DNA from: Siphonodentalium dalli
Taxonomy: Eukaryota > Mollusca > Scaphopoda > Gadilida > Siphonodentaliidae
Direction of reading: 5' to 3'
Length of the DNA stretch: 64,000 bases
NCBI GenBank assembly: GCA_032622095.1
Contig: CP136069.1
Span: 124,052,126 to 124,116,125 of the forward strand
Both the position numbers and the translations under genes were made by a program. The notes under the pieces are model-generated. The model saw only the letters and a program-made list of their open reading frames with translations, was not told where the DNA came from and did not search any database. Positions within the stretch are counted from its first letter, which is position 1. Each line of letters opens with the position of its first letter. Of this stretch, positions 10,894 to 21,036 are shown in pieces.

Positions 10894-11434
10894 ATAACTC
10901 CGAGTTCACCCGCGCAGCGCGCAGCTCAGCGTTAGTGCGGCCAACCTCACGAGTGAACCGGTCAACATTGAATATGAAGATGGTTTGCGCAAACGCGACT
11001 CGCGTTGCAATGTGGTGTTTGTTTGGTGACAGCCGACCGCAATTTACTCTTCAATGTCAGCGTTCGACAGATGGCGTATACTGTATACACACACTCTCCG
11101 AGTTTTTTGTTAGACTTTGCTGACCATGGTTGATTTAATCCCCAGCCAATTCTACAGCGTGTTGAGCGGCTGCCAGTCTGACCATTGTGGTAGCTGTTCT
11201 CTCCATGCTAATACGGACAGACTGAATGTGATTTTGAAGTTCCAGGTCACTCCGGTAGAAGCCTCTACCGGCCGTGGCCTGGATGGACCGAACGGACTCC
11301 ACCGGTCCGGGGCTGCCAAGGTTGCCGAGAAGAGGAAGAAGACCACATTAAGACGCCGCATGAACGCCATCAGGAGGGCCAAGTGGAGACAGGGGAGAAC
11401 TGAAAGACGCCCAGTCGCCCCACTTGGCCTCCGG
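10749..11434. repeat. Inverted repeat of ~50 bp (arms 10749-10800 and 11383-11434)
   Basis: The reverse complement of the left arm reads ACAGGGGAGAACTGAAAGAC, then GCCCAG and CACTTGGCCTCCG. The right arm reads the same apart from a small length difference in a GC-rich stretch. The two frames that contain the arms point away from each other (head to head). Confidence 0.75.
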
Positions 11435-11937
11435 GCAGAAAAACCAGCCGACCGATGTCGCCATCACCACCACTAGCGGAAGCAGGCAAGCCGAAGTCAG
11501 ACCGGAGGTACCTGTCACAAGTTGGATGGAGACCATACCATCACTTCCATCGTCTCCAGACCCGGATGCAGCGGAGGACTTCAACCCACGGACACCGAGA
11601 CCTCCGGTGTCCTCCGACTGCATCGCGGAGGAACAACGGGAACCACCACCCCCTGCTCCTGCTGAAGAAGGGATGTCAGAGTCAGCATTATCAGAAAATT
11701 TGAGAAAAACTCAGATGTAATTGAATACCGCAACAAGAGTTATGGTATAAAGAAAAAAGAAGAAAGAGAACTCCAAATCGAACAAATGGTACAGCAAATG
11801 AAGAGACAGCAGTCAACAACAAAATCACCCCCTTCTCCAGAGAAACATCCACAGAAAAAAAAGAAAGAAGAGGTAACATCCGAAAAAAAGAAAAAATGCT
11901 TTTCTTTTTTGATTGTTTATAATTAAAGGCCAAAATA
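11111..11937 (+). pseudogene. Unrecognised Pro/Lys-rich reading frames
   Basis: Three consecutive plus-strand frames look protein-like in composition: 11117-11476 (basic stretch KRKKTTLRRRMNAIRRAKWR), 11424-11720 (Pro/Ser/Glu-rich) and, after a frame change near 11695, a Lys/Glu/Gln-rich stretch ending at the TAA at 11935-11937. Together they could be one disordered, basic protein broken by frameshifts, as in the ORF1 of some non-LTR elements, but no zinc knuckle or RRM is visible. It lies in the unique centre of the large inverted-arm element. Assignment to ORF1 is inference only. Confidence 0.25.
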
Positions 11938-12562
11938 TTAGGGGCTAGCCCCCCAGATCACAATTTCACCGGTGACGGACCATACGATGGAAGCTATCCG
12001 GGCGGCTGAGGTTTGACGGAGCAAACATGTTTCACGCTCATTCAGGGCTGTCTCTCGGGCGGTCCCGGCCTCTCCAAATCAAAATCAAATGCGTTTATTT
12101 CTCATCACCATTTTTCAACGGTATTTCAAGAAAAGTACAAAATGATTTATACACTGGCTGCCTATCCCAATAATTACAAAAAAAAAACAAAAAAAACAAT
12201 AGATATGAAATGGCAACATTATGAATGTGATACAAAAAGAGCGAATATATAGTTCATGCCACCTGTCAGGGGTGAGGTTTGGACTACCAGTGTATATACA
12301 ATAAATTTACGCATACGCCAAACGGGCACGCACCGCTACAAGTTCATCGATTTCAGACGTTTAATAACGTATTGTTAAACAATTATATGGACACATTACT
12401 TTATTAACTGTTTGTTGCTCCTATTCGACCTGGTTTGAATCGGTGGGAGTTGACACATCTGAAAAGGGATATTGTATTGGGGAGGGGGGTATGTTTACGG
12501 GTGGGAGGGGGTGGAGAGGTATTCATTTATGGTTCATTTCATATATATTCATTGTGTTTATA

Positions 12563-13471
12563 TTATTTATTATAGTACAGCTTGTTTATTTGAGTTATCA
12601 GTTTGCAGATTCCACGCATTACCTTCGTGTTTGGGTTGTTAAATAGTTGCGCTAATTTCCAGTTACTCGGGTGTGTGTAGTAATATTTTGCTATATAGTT
12701 TCGCCTTAAATCGTTCAAGGCATCGCATTCAAGAAGTGTATGTAGTTCATTAACTGGCGCGTCTTTGTCGCACAATTTGCAGTTTTTTTCATCATCGGGT
12801 AAGTTCATCCAGTCTCCTGTTTCTATTGGTAAGCGATGATTTCGAGTACGGAATTTAAAAATTAAAATAGAATCGTTTGTATGCAATTTCGAAAAATATA
12901 CCTCTTCTCGGTAGATTGTTTTGATATATTGATACGTAATATACTTGTCAGAAGAATACAATGTTTGCCACCAACTTTGAATATAAAGATCTTGAAGTTG
13001 CTGTTTTGTAGCCTCGCAGAATAGTTTCAGGGGATTGGGAGCGTGTGTAGCCCATGTGCCACTGAGCCCAAGTTCATTTAATAAAGAGTAAATATAATTG
13101 ATCCATTTGGGTTTGTTATTAACATATCTGTCCCTTTGGTTGTATCTACTACACAGTGTCCAGTATAGATTATACGCGATCTTGTTTCTACTTCCGCTCA
13201 CTAAGTGACCCCAATAATTCAACATCTGATGTTTGATTTTCATCGTGACTGGGAATATCCCAAGTTCATCGTATATCATAGCATTTGGCGTGGACCGTTT
13301 TGCTTTGAGTATATATTTAAGGAACCATAATTCCAATCGCTGTATAATATTGTTGTTCCTAAAACCCCAAACTTCCGCTCCATAAGTCAATATCGGGACA
13401 ATCGATATTTGATAGAGTTCGAGAACGCATTTTAAAGGGAGATTCATGGTTTGCATCTTGCTTGTTGACAT
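12563..13471 (-). pseudogene. LINE-A C-terminal region (thumb and CCHC motif)
   Basis: 302 residues downstream of the RT core. ILTYGAEVWGF near the start is a conserved post-RT block of this LINE group, also seen at about 24110 and 38815. Near the end, C231-X2-C234-X9-H244-X4-C249 forms a CCHC-type knuckle. The frame overlaps the RT frame at 13444-13471, so one small indel separates the two. In the intact element these would be one polyprotein. Confidence 0.8.
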
Positions 13472-14895
13472 CGTATTTTGTTTTCTTCGACAAAAGAGCC
13501 GTTACTACTAAATGTCGTTCCAATGTACTTATACGTTTTCGTTACTTCAATCTGCTCACCATTCAGCATAAAATGCACATCTTTTTTCCTTTTGTTTCCA
13601 AATATAACTACATTACTTTTTGCATTATTGATTTCCAATTTCCAGATACGGCAATATTCGGCATAATCATTTAACATGCATTGTAGTCCTTCCGCAGAAT
13701 ACGATAAAAGAACGGTATCGTCAGCATACAGGAGGCAGAACAATTTCAAGTAATGAAGGCTCGAACCACAAGGCACGTCTGCTAGAACTATACCGCAATT
13801 TTCGTTTTTGCGTAAATACATTTCTAAGTCGTTTGTGTATATGGAAAAAAGGAGAGGGGAAAGATTAACACCCTGTCGGACGCCCGTTTCGCATGGAAAT
13901 AATGCTGATATAACACCATTATGTGCAACACAAGACTTTATGTTCTTATACATATTTATTATCACGTTTAGAATCGTACCTTCTATTCCAATATGCAATC
14001 GTTTTCTCCACAGTCCTACCCGCGAGACCCGATCGAAAGCCTTCGATAAATCGATGAAAGCACAATATAAGCTACGCTTGCGGGCTTTAACAAGGTCAAT
14101 AAGACTATTTAATGAGAATATATGATCCAGTGTCGAATAATGTTTTCTAAATCCAGCTTGATTTTCTTCTAATAGTTTGTTGGTTTCTAGGAAGCTTTGG
14201 ATACGTTCGCTCAAGATAGATGTGAACACCTTTGATATACAACTTACTAGAGTGATTGGTCGATAGTTATTTGGCTTTTTCGGGTCATTTGATTTAAATA
14301 TCGGCTGAATAATACCAATTCCCCAGTCGTCTGGTACAATACCGCTTTTTAGAATCAGGTTAAAATATGTCTGAAGATGAGTCGTTAGTTTTCCAGAAGC
14401 CATTTTAATGTATTCATTTTTAATTTCATCTATTCCACTGGCCTTACCGAATTTCAAGCTGCGTAGCGCGTTATCGATCTCTTGGAGTTCAATGTCACGG
14501 TCCAGATGAGACATATACCATGTGAACTGGAGATATTCATCATAACTGTGATCTACGTTTGTCGAATTTGTTTCTGCAAAATGATCATAAAATTGGTTAA
14601 TTGTGGGCGATTCCACAGGTTGAGTATTTGCGCGCTTCTTTCCAACTAATTTCCAGTAGTCGCGAACGTTCGTGCGTTTCAAATTTAAAATATTGTCCTG
14701 CAATGTCATATTATAATTTGCTCTGCACCTTTTTATTTTATTTTTATATGCATTTCGTATGTTGGTCAGATCTATTCTGTTCGCTTCTGTGCGGCTACGC
14801 TGATAACGTTTCAGTGTGGTGCGATATTGTTTTCTGATATTATTACAATCTTTCGAGAACCACGGTTTCGTATTCGATTTGTTTTTCGGTTTGAT
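13444..14895 (-). pseudogene. LINE-A reverse transcriptase
   Basis: Reverse transcriptase for target-primed integration of the element's RNA. Counting from the Met at 14709, NNYRPITLVSC (147-157), AFIDLSKAFD (217-226), GVRQGVNLSPLLFSIYTNDL (276-295) and the catalytic YADD (328-331) are all present. The frame stays open upstream to about 14895 and includes the linker WFSKDCNNIRKQY. It is followed by the C-terminal frame after a frameshift at 13444-13471 and preceded by the endonuclease fragment after another frameshift near 14896. The catalytic residues are intact, but the frame is broken at both ends. Confidence 0.85.
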
Positions 14896-15562
14896 TTATT
14901 TCCTTGGCCGGGTACCCAACGCGGAAATTGCGGCATTTCGATAAAAAAAATTCAGGTTGCAATTGGCATCTGTTATATCGTTCTCAGTTATAGTAGCCTT
15001 GACTTTCAGTGTCTCAAGGTGTTCGGCAAACTGAGTTACGCGCGATTCATCTATGTTTTGTACAAAGTGTATTTCCTTGTCACTGCTCCAGCTATTGATG
15101 GGAAATACACGATTTGTAGACATGCTATGAGATACGTTGGGAACATATATATTGTTCTCTAGATTTATATGATGATAGTTTTTTGGCCCATCTCCCATTA
15201 AGAGTTCAAAATACAGAGCACACTGGTTAGCGTATTTTGGTCTCTCACTTGAAAATTTACAATATGTGTCATCATCGTGTAATTAAATAGCAGATAATCA
15301 ACTATGCTAGCATTCTTGCATGTCAGACGACCAATCCCTTTGTCGAAGCCTAATCTGCCATTAGCAATCAAAATCTCGGCTTGTCTACATAAATCAATTA
15401 ATTTATAGCCAAAATTGTTCGTTCGTCTATCTAGAGATGCACGCGGTGGTATATCTGAAACATCCAAAACAGAGTCATCATTTATGTCTCCCGGAGAGAA
15501 GTCACGAAGCTTGGCAGTTCGTGCGTTGAAATCCCCGAGAAGTAAGATGTTACAACCATGTC
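14896..15562 (-). pseudogene. LINE-A endonuclease fragment
   Basis: C-terminal half of an APE-like endonuclease in two frames (15562-15198 and 15198-14896). LLLGDFNARTAKL holds the GDFN catalytic block, with CKNASIVDYLLFN downstream. The N-terminal catalytic Asn and Glu blocks are missing through 5' truncation, so it cannot be active. Confidence 0.8.
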
Positions 15563-16583
15563 CCTCTCGGACTCTTTTTGTCTATATGGTATTTTATCGG
15601 ATTTTGAGGGGTTGATAACATAGGCCGTGGACGCGTCAGCGGGTCGATATTTGGATTTCACACTCAGGTGGTATTACACTAACACGCATTATCAAACTAT
15701 ACTGTCCGAAACCACATGAAGACACCGGGCTTCCGGTCTCTCTTAGCCAATATCGGCATTTGAGGGGTTAATAACACCGACAGGAGAAGTCAGAGCGAGT
15801 AAAATTTTCTAGTATGTCCTCAGGTGGTATGTCGCTACCTTCTAACTTCGAGATATACGGTTCCATGGCCACGCCCGGGCCTCCCGTGTGTCCCGGCCTC
15901 TCCCGGGCACTTTGTTTCTATATGGTATTTCACCGGATTTTGAGTGGTTAGTAACATTGGCTGTGGACGGGTCAGCGAGTTTATATCTGGATGTCACACT
16001 CAGATTGTATTGCAATACCGCGCATCATCAAAATATACTGTCCGAAACCACACGAAGATACACGGGCTCCCCCGGGCTCCCCGGGCCCCCGGGCTCTCTT
16101 AGCCAACAGCGGTATTTGCGGAATTAATAATACCGTCCGGAGATGAACGATCGAGTAAATTTTTTATGTTGTCATCAGGTAGTATGTCTCTCCCTTATGA
16201 CGTCGATATATAGTGTCCTCGGACCCATGGGGGAGCCCGGGCTCTCCCAAGCGGTCCCGGTCTCTCCTGGACTCTTTTTGTCTATACGGTATTTAATCTG
16301 ATATTGAGGGGTTAATAACATCGTCACACTCAGGTGGTATTGCACTACCGCGCATCATCAAAATATACTGTCCAAAACCACACGAAGACACCCGGGCTCC
16401 CCGGGCTCGCTTAGCCAATATCGAAATTTGCGGGGTTAATAACACCGGTCGGCGACGAGCGAGCGAGTAAACTTGTCTAGGTGGGCACCATAGGTAGTAT
16501 GTCGCTACCTTATAGTGTCGAGATATAGCTACCCATGGGGGCGCCCGGGTGTTCTCTGACGGTCTCGGGCGGTCCCGGGCGGT
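15563..16583 (+). repeat. Right inverted arm of the large element
   Basis: Reverse complement of the 8743-9640 arm. Three copies of a CTTTTTGTCTATAYGGTATTT-like phrase (15572, 15907, 16272) define a period of about 335-365 bp; GCGGGGTTAATAACACCG and CATCATCAAAATATACTGTC recur in each period. A short detached part of the same arm, including GGGCGGTCCCGGCCTCTCC, lies left of LINE-A (about 12044-12075). Confidence 0.75.
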
Positions 16584-16679
16584 AATTGCACTGCTGTGTA
16601 TCCGTAGTCCTACTGGGACAACCATACCTCTAGTTTTAAATATTGGCCAAATTGTAGATCACACCATGACACTGAGCAA

Positions 16680-17105
16680 CACAATTAGAGGTGAATTCAA
16701 TTCATTTATTTCCCATTCCCTTAATAAAAGTATGGAGATAATGATATGTACATATATTTACATATATACATGTGGTCAACATGGCTCATCTAGAACCGTT
16801 ATAATATGTCGTATTAGTATACATAGCCGGCGATACAACTGTTTGTCGTTTGTATTTAGCAATTTGCTCATGACTATAACATTTGGCCTTTCTGTGAATT
16901 CTTTCGGCAGTGGGGGGTTTCCAAGTAGATTGATTTTTTCACACTTAATGAAGTAGTGGAATTCATCGCCAACGCTTGGTGAAGAGCATAAGGTGCAAAT
17001 GCGATCTTTGATATCAATGTCTTGACATCTACCCACCTCAGGTCGTAGGCACTCACACGTCTTACAAAACCTGTCCAATACGCGAGACTTATTGGTTAAC
17101 ACGCC
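16680..17105 (-). pseudogene. LINE fragment, C-terminal end and 3' tail
   Basis: About 108 residues with CTLCSSPSVGDEFHYFIKC, the same CCHC knuckle as in LINE-A and LINE-B, followed by the conserved C-terminal block. The 3' end has GGGAAATAAATGAATTGAATT-type sequence, a possible polyadenylation signal and simple-repeat tail. It is cut on the 5' side near 17105. Confidence 0.75.
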
Positions 17106-17408
17106 AAGATATTAGTCTGGCGAATTAGGGATTTTAGAGACAGAGCTTAAGAGTATAGTTCACGCTAATGCCAAACTCAATCACCGGATCGCTACGTCTT
17201 GCTTACACAATATTGACAAGACAAACTCCCACCAACCAGACACAAATTGGCAATCAGTAAGATTAGCGGCTTTAGGCTGCGACATCAGATCTCCGTCGGT
17301 TCCACTACAGCTAGCAAATGTGACTGTACTAATGGCCTCCACTAACAAAGAGTGTCGACTCAGTATACACAAACGTGTAAAGATCAACACCATTAAGGTG
17401 CTTTCACA

Positions 17409-17648
17409 GACATGCGGCTGACACATGCCGCCAACGCACGCGGCCAATGCTCGGGATTATCGGGTTAGGCGCAACGTTTCAAACAATATACATATGTCAC
17501 TGGGGTTGCGGCTGACGCAGTTAAACGCATCCTATTTAAATAAGTTTTGAAATCGGTCAGCCGCAACCACAGTGATATATGTATGTTTTGAAACGTTACG
17601 CATATGACCCGATAGCCGCTTGCGTTGGCTCCATGCGTCAGCCGCACA
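17409..17648. repeat. Fold-back element, arms about 115 bp
   Basis: ATGCGGCTGACACATGCCGC at 17412 pairs with GCCGCATG-type sequence near 17645, and AACGTTTCAAACAATATACA (17471) pairs with TATGTATGTTTTGAAACGTT near 17580. The centre is near 17540. The outer left flank, GGTGCTTTCACAGACATGCG, resembles the terminal repeat of the Harbinger-type element at 62714, so it may be a relic of a related family. Confidence 0.7.
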
Positions 17649-17900
17649 CCGCAAGTTTGGAGTGTGGGATGATACCCGGGAAGATTTGAAAGGGCCGTCG
17701 GCCCTCTCCTACAACCGACTTTTGGATGCTGTAATTCCGCTGAAGAGCGTTTGTAGGATTTCTGAGTTTGTAAGTAGATTACTATCTGCCCGTGCACAGT
17801 AGGTATTTGCCTACTGTGCATGGGGTGGATGCCACCGCATCAAGAAGCAAAGCCCCCCCCATTCCGAACCAGGACCGGCGATGAAGACTTATATATATTA

Positions 17901-18593
17901 CTAGAAGGTGACCCGACTTCGTCCGGGCTTTGACCTTGAATTGACCATTTTGAAGGTCAAGGTCAGGTGGGGTCAAACACCAACACCCCAAAAATGGTGG
18001 AAATCGGCCCAGCGGATACCGGGAAATCGTATATAAACGCGCCTCATATACACACGCTCATTAATTATCAAGTTTCAACGTAAAGATAAATTACCATCGG
18101 TGCCCGAGATATCGCCAAGACGTCTGAAACAGTCAAATGCATCGGCCGGTTAAGCGTTAACGTGATCTAACGTTATGACCTCTAACGACGTCATAGAAGT
18201 TACGCATTGTTTTTATCCTGATGGAAGATAGTACCACTTCTTCTTGATAATTGAGGCAGATAACTAAAACGGATACATGCGCATTATATATCGTTGGAAA
18301 GAGGAAACACGAAAGATTCTCACAGTGTCATTATTATGACTGGCATTTTATTATTCGCGCTGTTTCGAATCGATTTGTAAGCACCGAACTCAAATGAAAG
18401 TCCCGTAACACAGCGCAAAATCATATTTGACCTCGGCACGTGAAAAGTTGACCTCGGATCTGAATATCAATAGGCCTATGTCACCCCCGGCCGAAAATAC
18501 CCCCACATACCAAGTTTCATCGAAATCGGGTCGGCCGTTTTCGAGTTCATCGCGAACACACAGACACACAGATCTGCCAAAATATATAATAGA
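17901..18593 (-). mobile_element. Helitron-like element E2, inverted relative to the first chain
   Basis: On the minus strand it begins TCTATTATATATTTTGGCAG (18593) and ends GACGAAGTCGGGTCACCTT CTAG (17904-17901), followed by T. It carries the same GATGAAACTTGGTATGTGGG block as E1. The left part contains several AAGGTCA motifs. Its 5' end abuts the CTAG of the next element. Confidence 0.75.
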
Positions 18594-18726
18594 CTAGCAG
18601 GTTAGCCCGCCACTGGCGTGGTTGGTCAGAAACATGACATTTTAAAAATTATTTTGTTTGTATTTAATTTTGTTTTTATTTTTTAATATTAATTTAATGT
18701 TTTTTAAATTTAATATATTTTGTAAT

Positions 18727-19727
18727 ACGACCCTGCCTGACTATGGTTAAAAGCCATGTCCTGATTGGCCAGTGGCCCGAGTTACCATGGCTATCTCGTT
18801 CCAGTTTTGTGGTACAATTCTACTTTTTCCAATTGTACCACGAAAAAAATCGGTTTATTCAGATCGCCGCACGCGACTTTTCCCGTCTTTTCTAACTCCG
18901 CGCAAACGGGGCATCAACGGAGTACACCCGCACCCGTAACTCTTTGAATTTTGCTACATCTTGACAATCTTGCGAATTTTCTAGCGATTTGTCGCTTGAA
19001 ACCAGTTTGGTTGCCAATGAATATGGTCCAAATGATGTTATGTTATATTGATATATGTTACGACCAAAGAAAGTTACTTAATAAGTATATTAAATGACAA
19101 AATAAATCCATGGGGCCGGGCTGTGCATTCGTCGATTCGAATCTCGATCATATTCGATATTTCGGAATCAAGTTGAAAATGAAAGCGTGTGTTCACCAGT
19201 ACAGAAGGGGAATAAGATTAGTTTAGTAAACTAGAACACTTAGATCGCTTAGATGATCATATTCATGTCCCAACAACGTTCAAAACAGAAATGACGGCAA
19301 TCGTATTTCATGTACAATTTAAATGAAACGCACGGGCGCCGCTGAAAACACATCGTTTTTTAGCCAATCACAACGATTATTTCTAGAAGAGGTGCCTCGA
19401 AAAGTCAACGGAGGAATTTCATAACAAGACAAGACATTACCAGAGTACTCCATGCAATGAAATCGAGTACGCCCAATACGAATTACACCACGAAATGTTT
19501 TCTCACCTGAGACCGAAAAAGCGCAGTATTTCGTTGACTATTCAGTCGAATTGTGACCATAAACTTTCAGTCGTATTACAAAAGAAATAAATACACGGTG
19601 TATCGGTGTGTATGGTCAAGTTGTACCACAAAAAACTGATTGTAGGACTCCGCTACGCGTCGTCCTACAATCAGTTTTTTGTGGTACAACTTGACCATAC
19701 ACACCTCTACACCGTGTATTTATTTCT
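18727..19727. mobile_element. ~1-kb insertion in A6, TAAT on both sides
   Basis: TAAT at 18723-18726 and 19728-19731 flank the segment, which is absent from the other A copies. It has no coding frame. Two hairpins are visible: GTGGTACAATT/AATTGTACCAC (18810-18842) and the long one at its right end. Both contain the phrase TTGTACCAC, so the hairpins may be element termini. The family is unknown. Confidence 0.5.
19583..19727. repeat. Near-perfect 66-bp hairpin with 13-base loop
   Basis: Arms 19583-19648 and 19662-19727 are complementary over 66 bp, apart from a few bases around the GTGTATC/GTGTAGA position. The loop is TCCGCTACGCGTC. Such low divergence points to a recent origin. Confidence 0.9.
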
Positions 19728-20433
19728 TAATTGTTTCTGAATTTTTTAATATTTATTAAATTTTAATTGTTTTAATTAAATTTGTTGTTTCTGGCGGAAA
19801 AATTTACCCGATGAAATCCCCCCTTCCTAGGAACGACAGACAACGCATTCTTTTTTTTCTTTTTTTTTAACCTGCCCGTACCCGTCCTAATGTCGTGAAA
19901 TATCTCTGCATAATATTTCGAGTGATAACATTGCATTGAATTGAAAACAAACACTTCCCGTCGTGAAATCTCTCTACGATAACATTGTATTGAATTGAAA
20001 ACAAACGCTTCCCGTCGGGAAATCTCTCTGCATAATATTTCGAGTCTGCCGTACGTACCCGTCGTAATGTCGTGAAATCTCTCTGCATAATATTTCGAGC
20101 GATAACATTGCATTGAATTGAAAACAAACGCTTCCCGTCGTGAAATCTCCGTCATACAGATAAGTAGATAGCGAAAACGACGCTCTTTATACAGACACTG
20201 CGGAAAACGAACGCTCTTTATATATCAACGCTATTAACCCCGAAGTGCCGATTGCGGTGATTTTGATGATTGGGAAGGGAGAAACGGTGCTCTGAGCTTC
20301 TCCAAAACGCGATCACGGCGGTGTCCATGGGATTTTACACTTATATACGAAATTTGAGCTCGATCCGACCAGGCTTTTTCGATTCTATAAAGTACACACA
20401 TATATATATACGGAAGTCTCAAAATATATAGTA

Positions 20434-20890
20434 CTAGCAGGTTAGCCCGCCACCGGCGGCTTGTCCGAAACATGACATTTTTTTATATATTTTTTTTTTA
20501 TTTTTAGCTCCACGCGTTTCAATAAGACAAATTTGTACCCGGTAGCTCCACCCGTTTCCGAGATCAGGTCTTCGCATGCGCGAAGCTGGCGTCGCACGGG
20601 CTCGGCGACCCGATAAAATTTGTACCCGGCGCAAGATACATTCACATAGCAAATTTCAAGTCGATAGCTCCACCCGTTTCCGAGATCTCGTCTGCGCATG
20701 CGCTGCACGGGCGTCGCACGGGCTCGCCAATACGACAACGACCACCGCCTGGTCAAACTACACACACGTACCAAGTTCCGTCCCGATCGGTCGAGAATCG
20801 TAGATTTGTATGAAGTACAACACACACACAAACATAAATATATAAGAGAGATATGTAAATTAGATAGATTGTATCAAAATATATAGGAGA
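20434..20890 (-). mobile_element. Chimeric Helitron-like element: A-type 3' end, D-type body
   Basis: The 3' end is the A hairpin (GCCCGCCACCGGCGGC) with CTAG at 20434-20437, but the interior (20519-20800) carries D-type 122-bp repeat units (GCGCATGCG, ACGGGTGGAGCTATC on the minus strand). The 5' end TCTCCTATATATTTTGATAC is at 20890. It combines two subfamilies in one element. Confidence 0.65.
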
Positions 20891-21036
20891 TATATGTAAA
20901 TGATCTACACACCATTACTGGTGTTTGTCAAAGTTTAGGGGGGTATATCAATACTCATTCACGATCATATCATTGATGTCCGGAGGGTGTGGGCTATCTC
21001 TCGAATACACGGAGTTCTCAAAATATATAGGATAGA

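Larger units (their letters stand above)
12076..15562 (-). mobile_element. LINE-A: 5'-truncated non-LTR retrotransposon nested in the large element
   Basis: Coding pieces in order on the minus strand are the C-terminal part of an APE-type endonuclease, the reverse transcriptase and a C-terminal CCHC motif. The 3' end lies at 12076 next to a TTGATTTTGATTT-type repeat rather than poly(A), a feature of CR1/L2-like LINEs; GAGAAATAAACG nearby may be the polyadenylation signal. The host sequence is interrupted between GGTCCCGGCCTCTCC (12061-12075) and CCCTCTCGGACTCTTTTTG (15562-15580). The uninterrupted form is visible at about 16251-16280. The 5' end is cut inside the endonuclease. Confidence 0.85.
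8743..16583 (+). mobile_element. Large unclassified element with ~1-kb inverted arms
   Basis: The left terminus ACCGCCCGGACCGCTCGAG and the reverse complement of the right terminus (ACCGCCCGGGACCGCCCGAG) match. Homology continues inward for about 0.9 kb (see the two arm entries). AATT lies directly outside both termini (8739-8742 and 16584-16587), which could be a 4-bp target duplication, though AATT is itself palindromic. Without the nested LINE (12076-15562) the element is about 4.35 kb. The centre (about 9640-12043) is GC-richer, with two head-to-head frames and no transposase motif that I can see. It could be a DNA transposon lacking its transposase or an inverted duplication of a satellite-like repeat. 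I cannot place it in a named superfamily. Confidence 0.5.
18594..20433 (-). mobile_element. Helitron-like element A6, interrupted by a ~1-kb insertion
   Basis: Minus strand: 3' end CTAG at 18597-18594 next to GCCCGCCACTGGCG, and 5' end TACTATATATTTTGAGACTT at 20433. The body matches the A copies at 1000-1900, including four CTCTCTGCATAATATTTCGA-type phrases. The element is split by unrelated sequence at 18727-19727; the two halves join into an uninterrupted A-type sequence. Confidence 0.75.

Noticed and set aside
16293-16625. 110-codon minus frame, and a similar one at 8737-8964, as a protein family
   Set aside because: Both lie in the repeat arms of the large element and cross its terminus; the similarity is that of the DNA repeat.
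19120-19160. tRNA-like B-box GATTCGAATC
   Set aside because: No matching A box or cloverleaf could be built around it.
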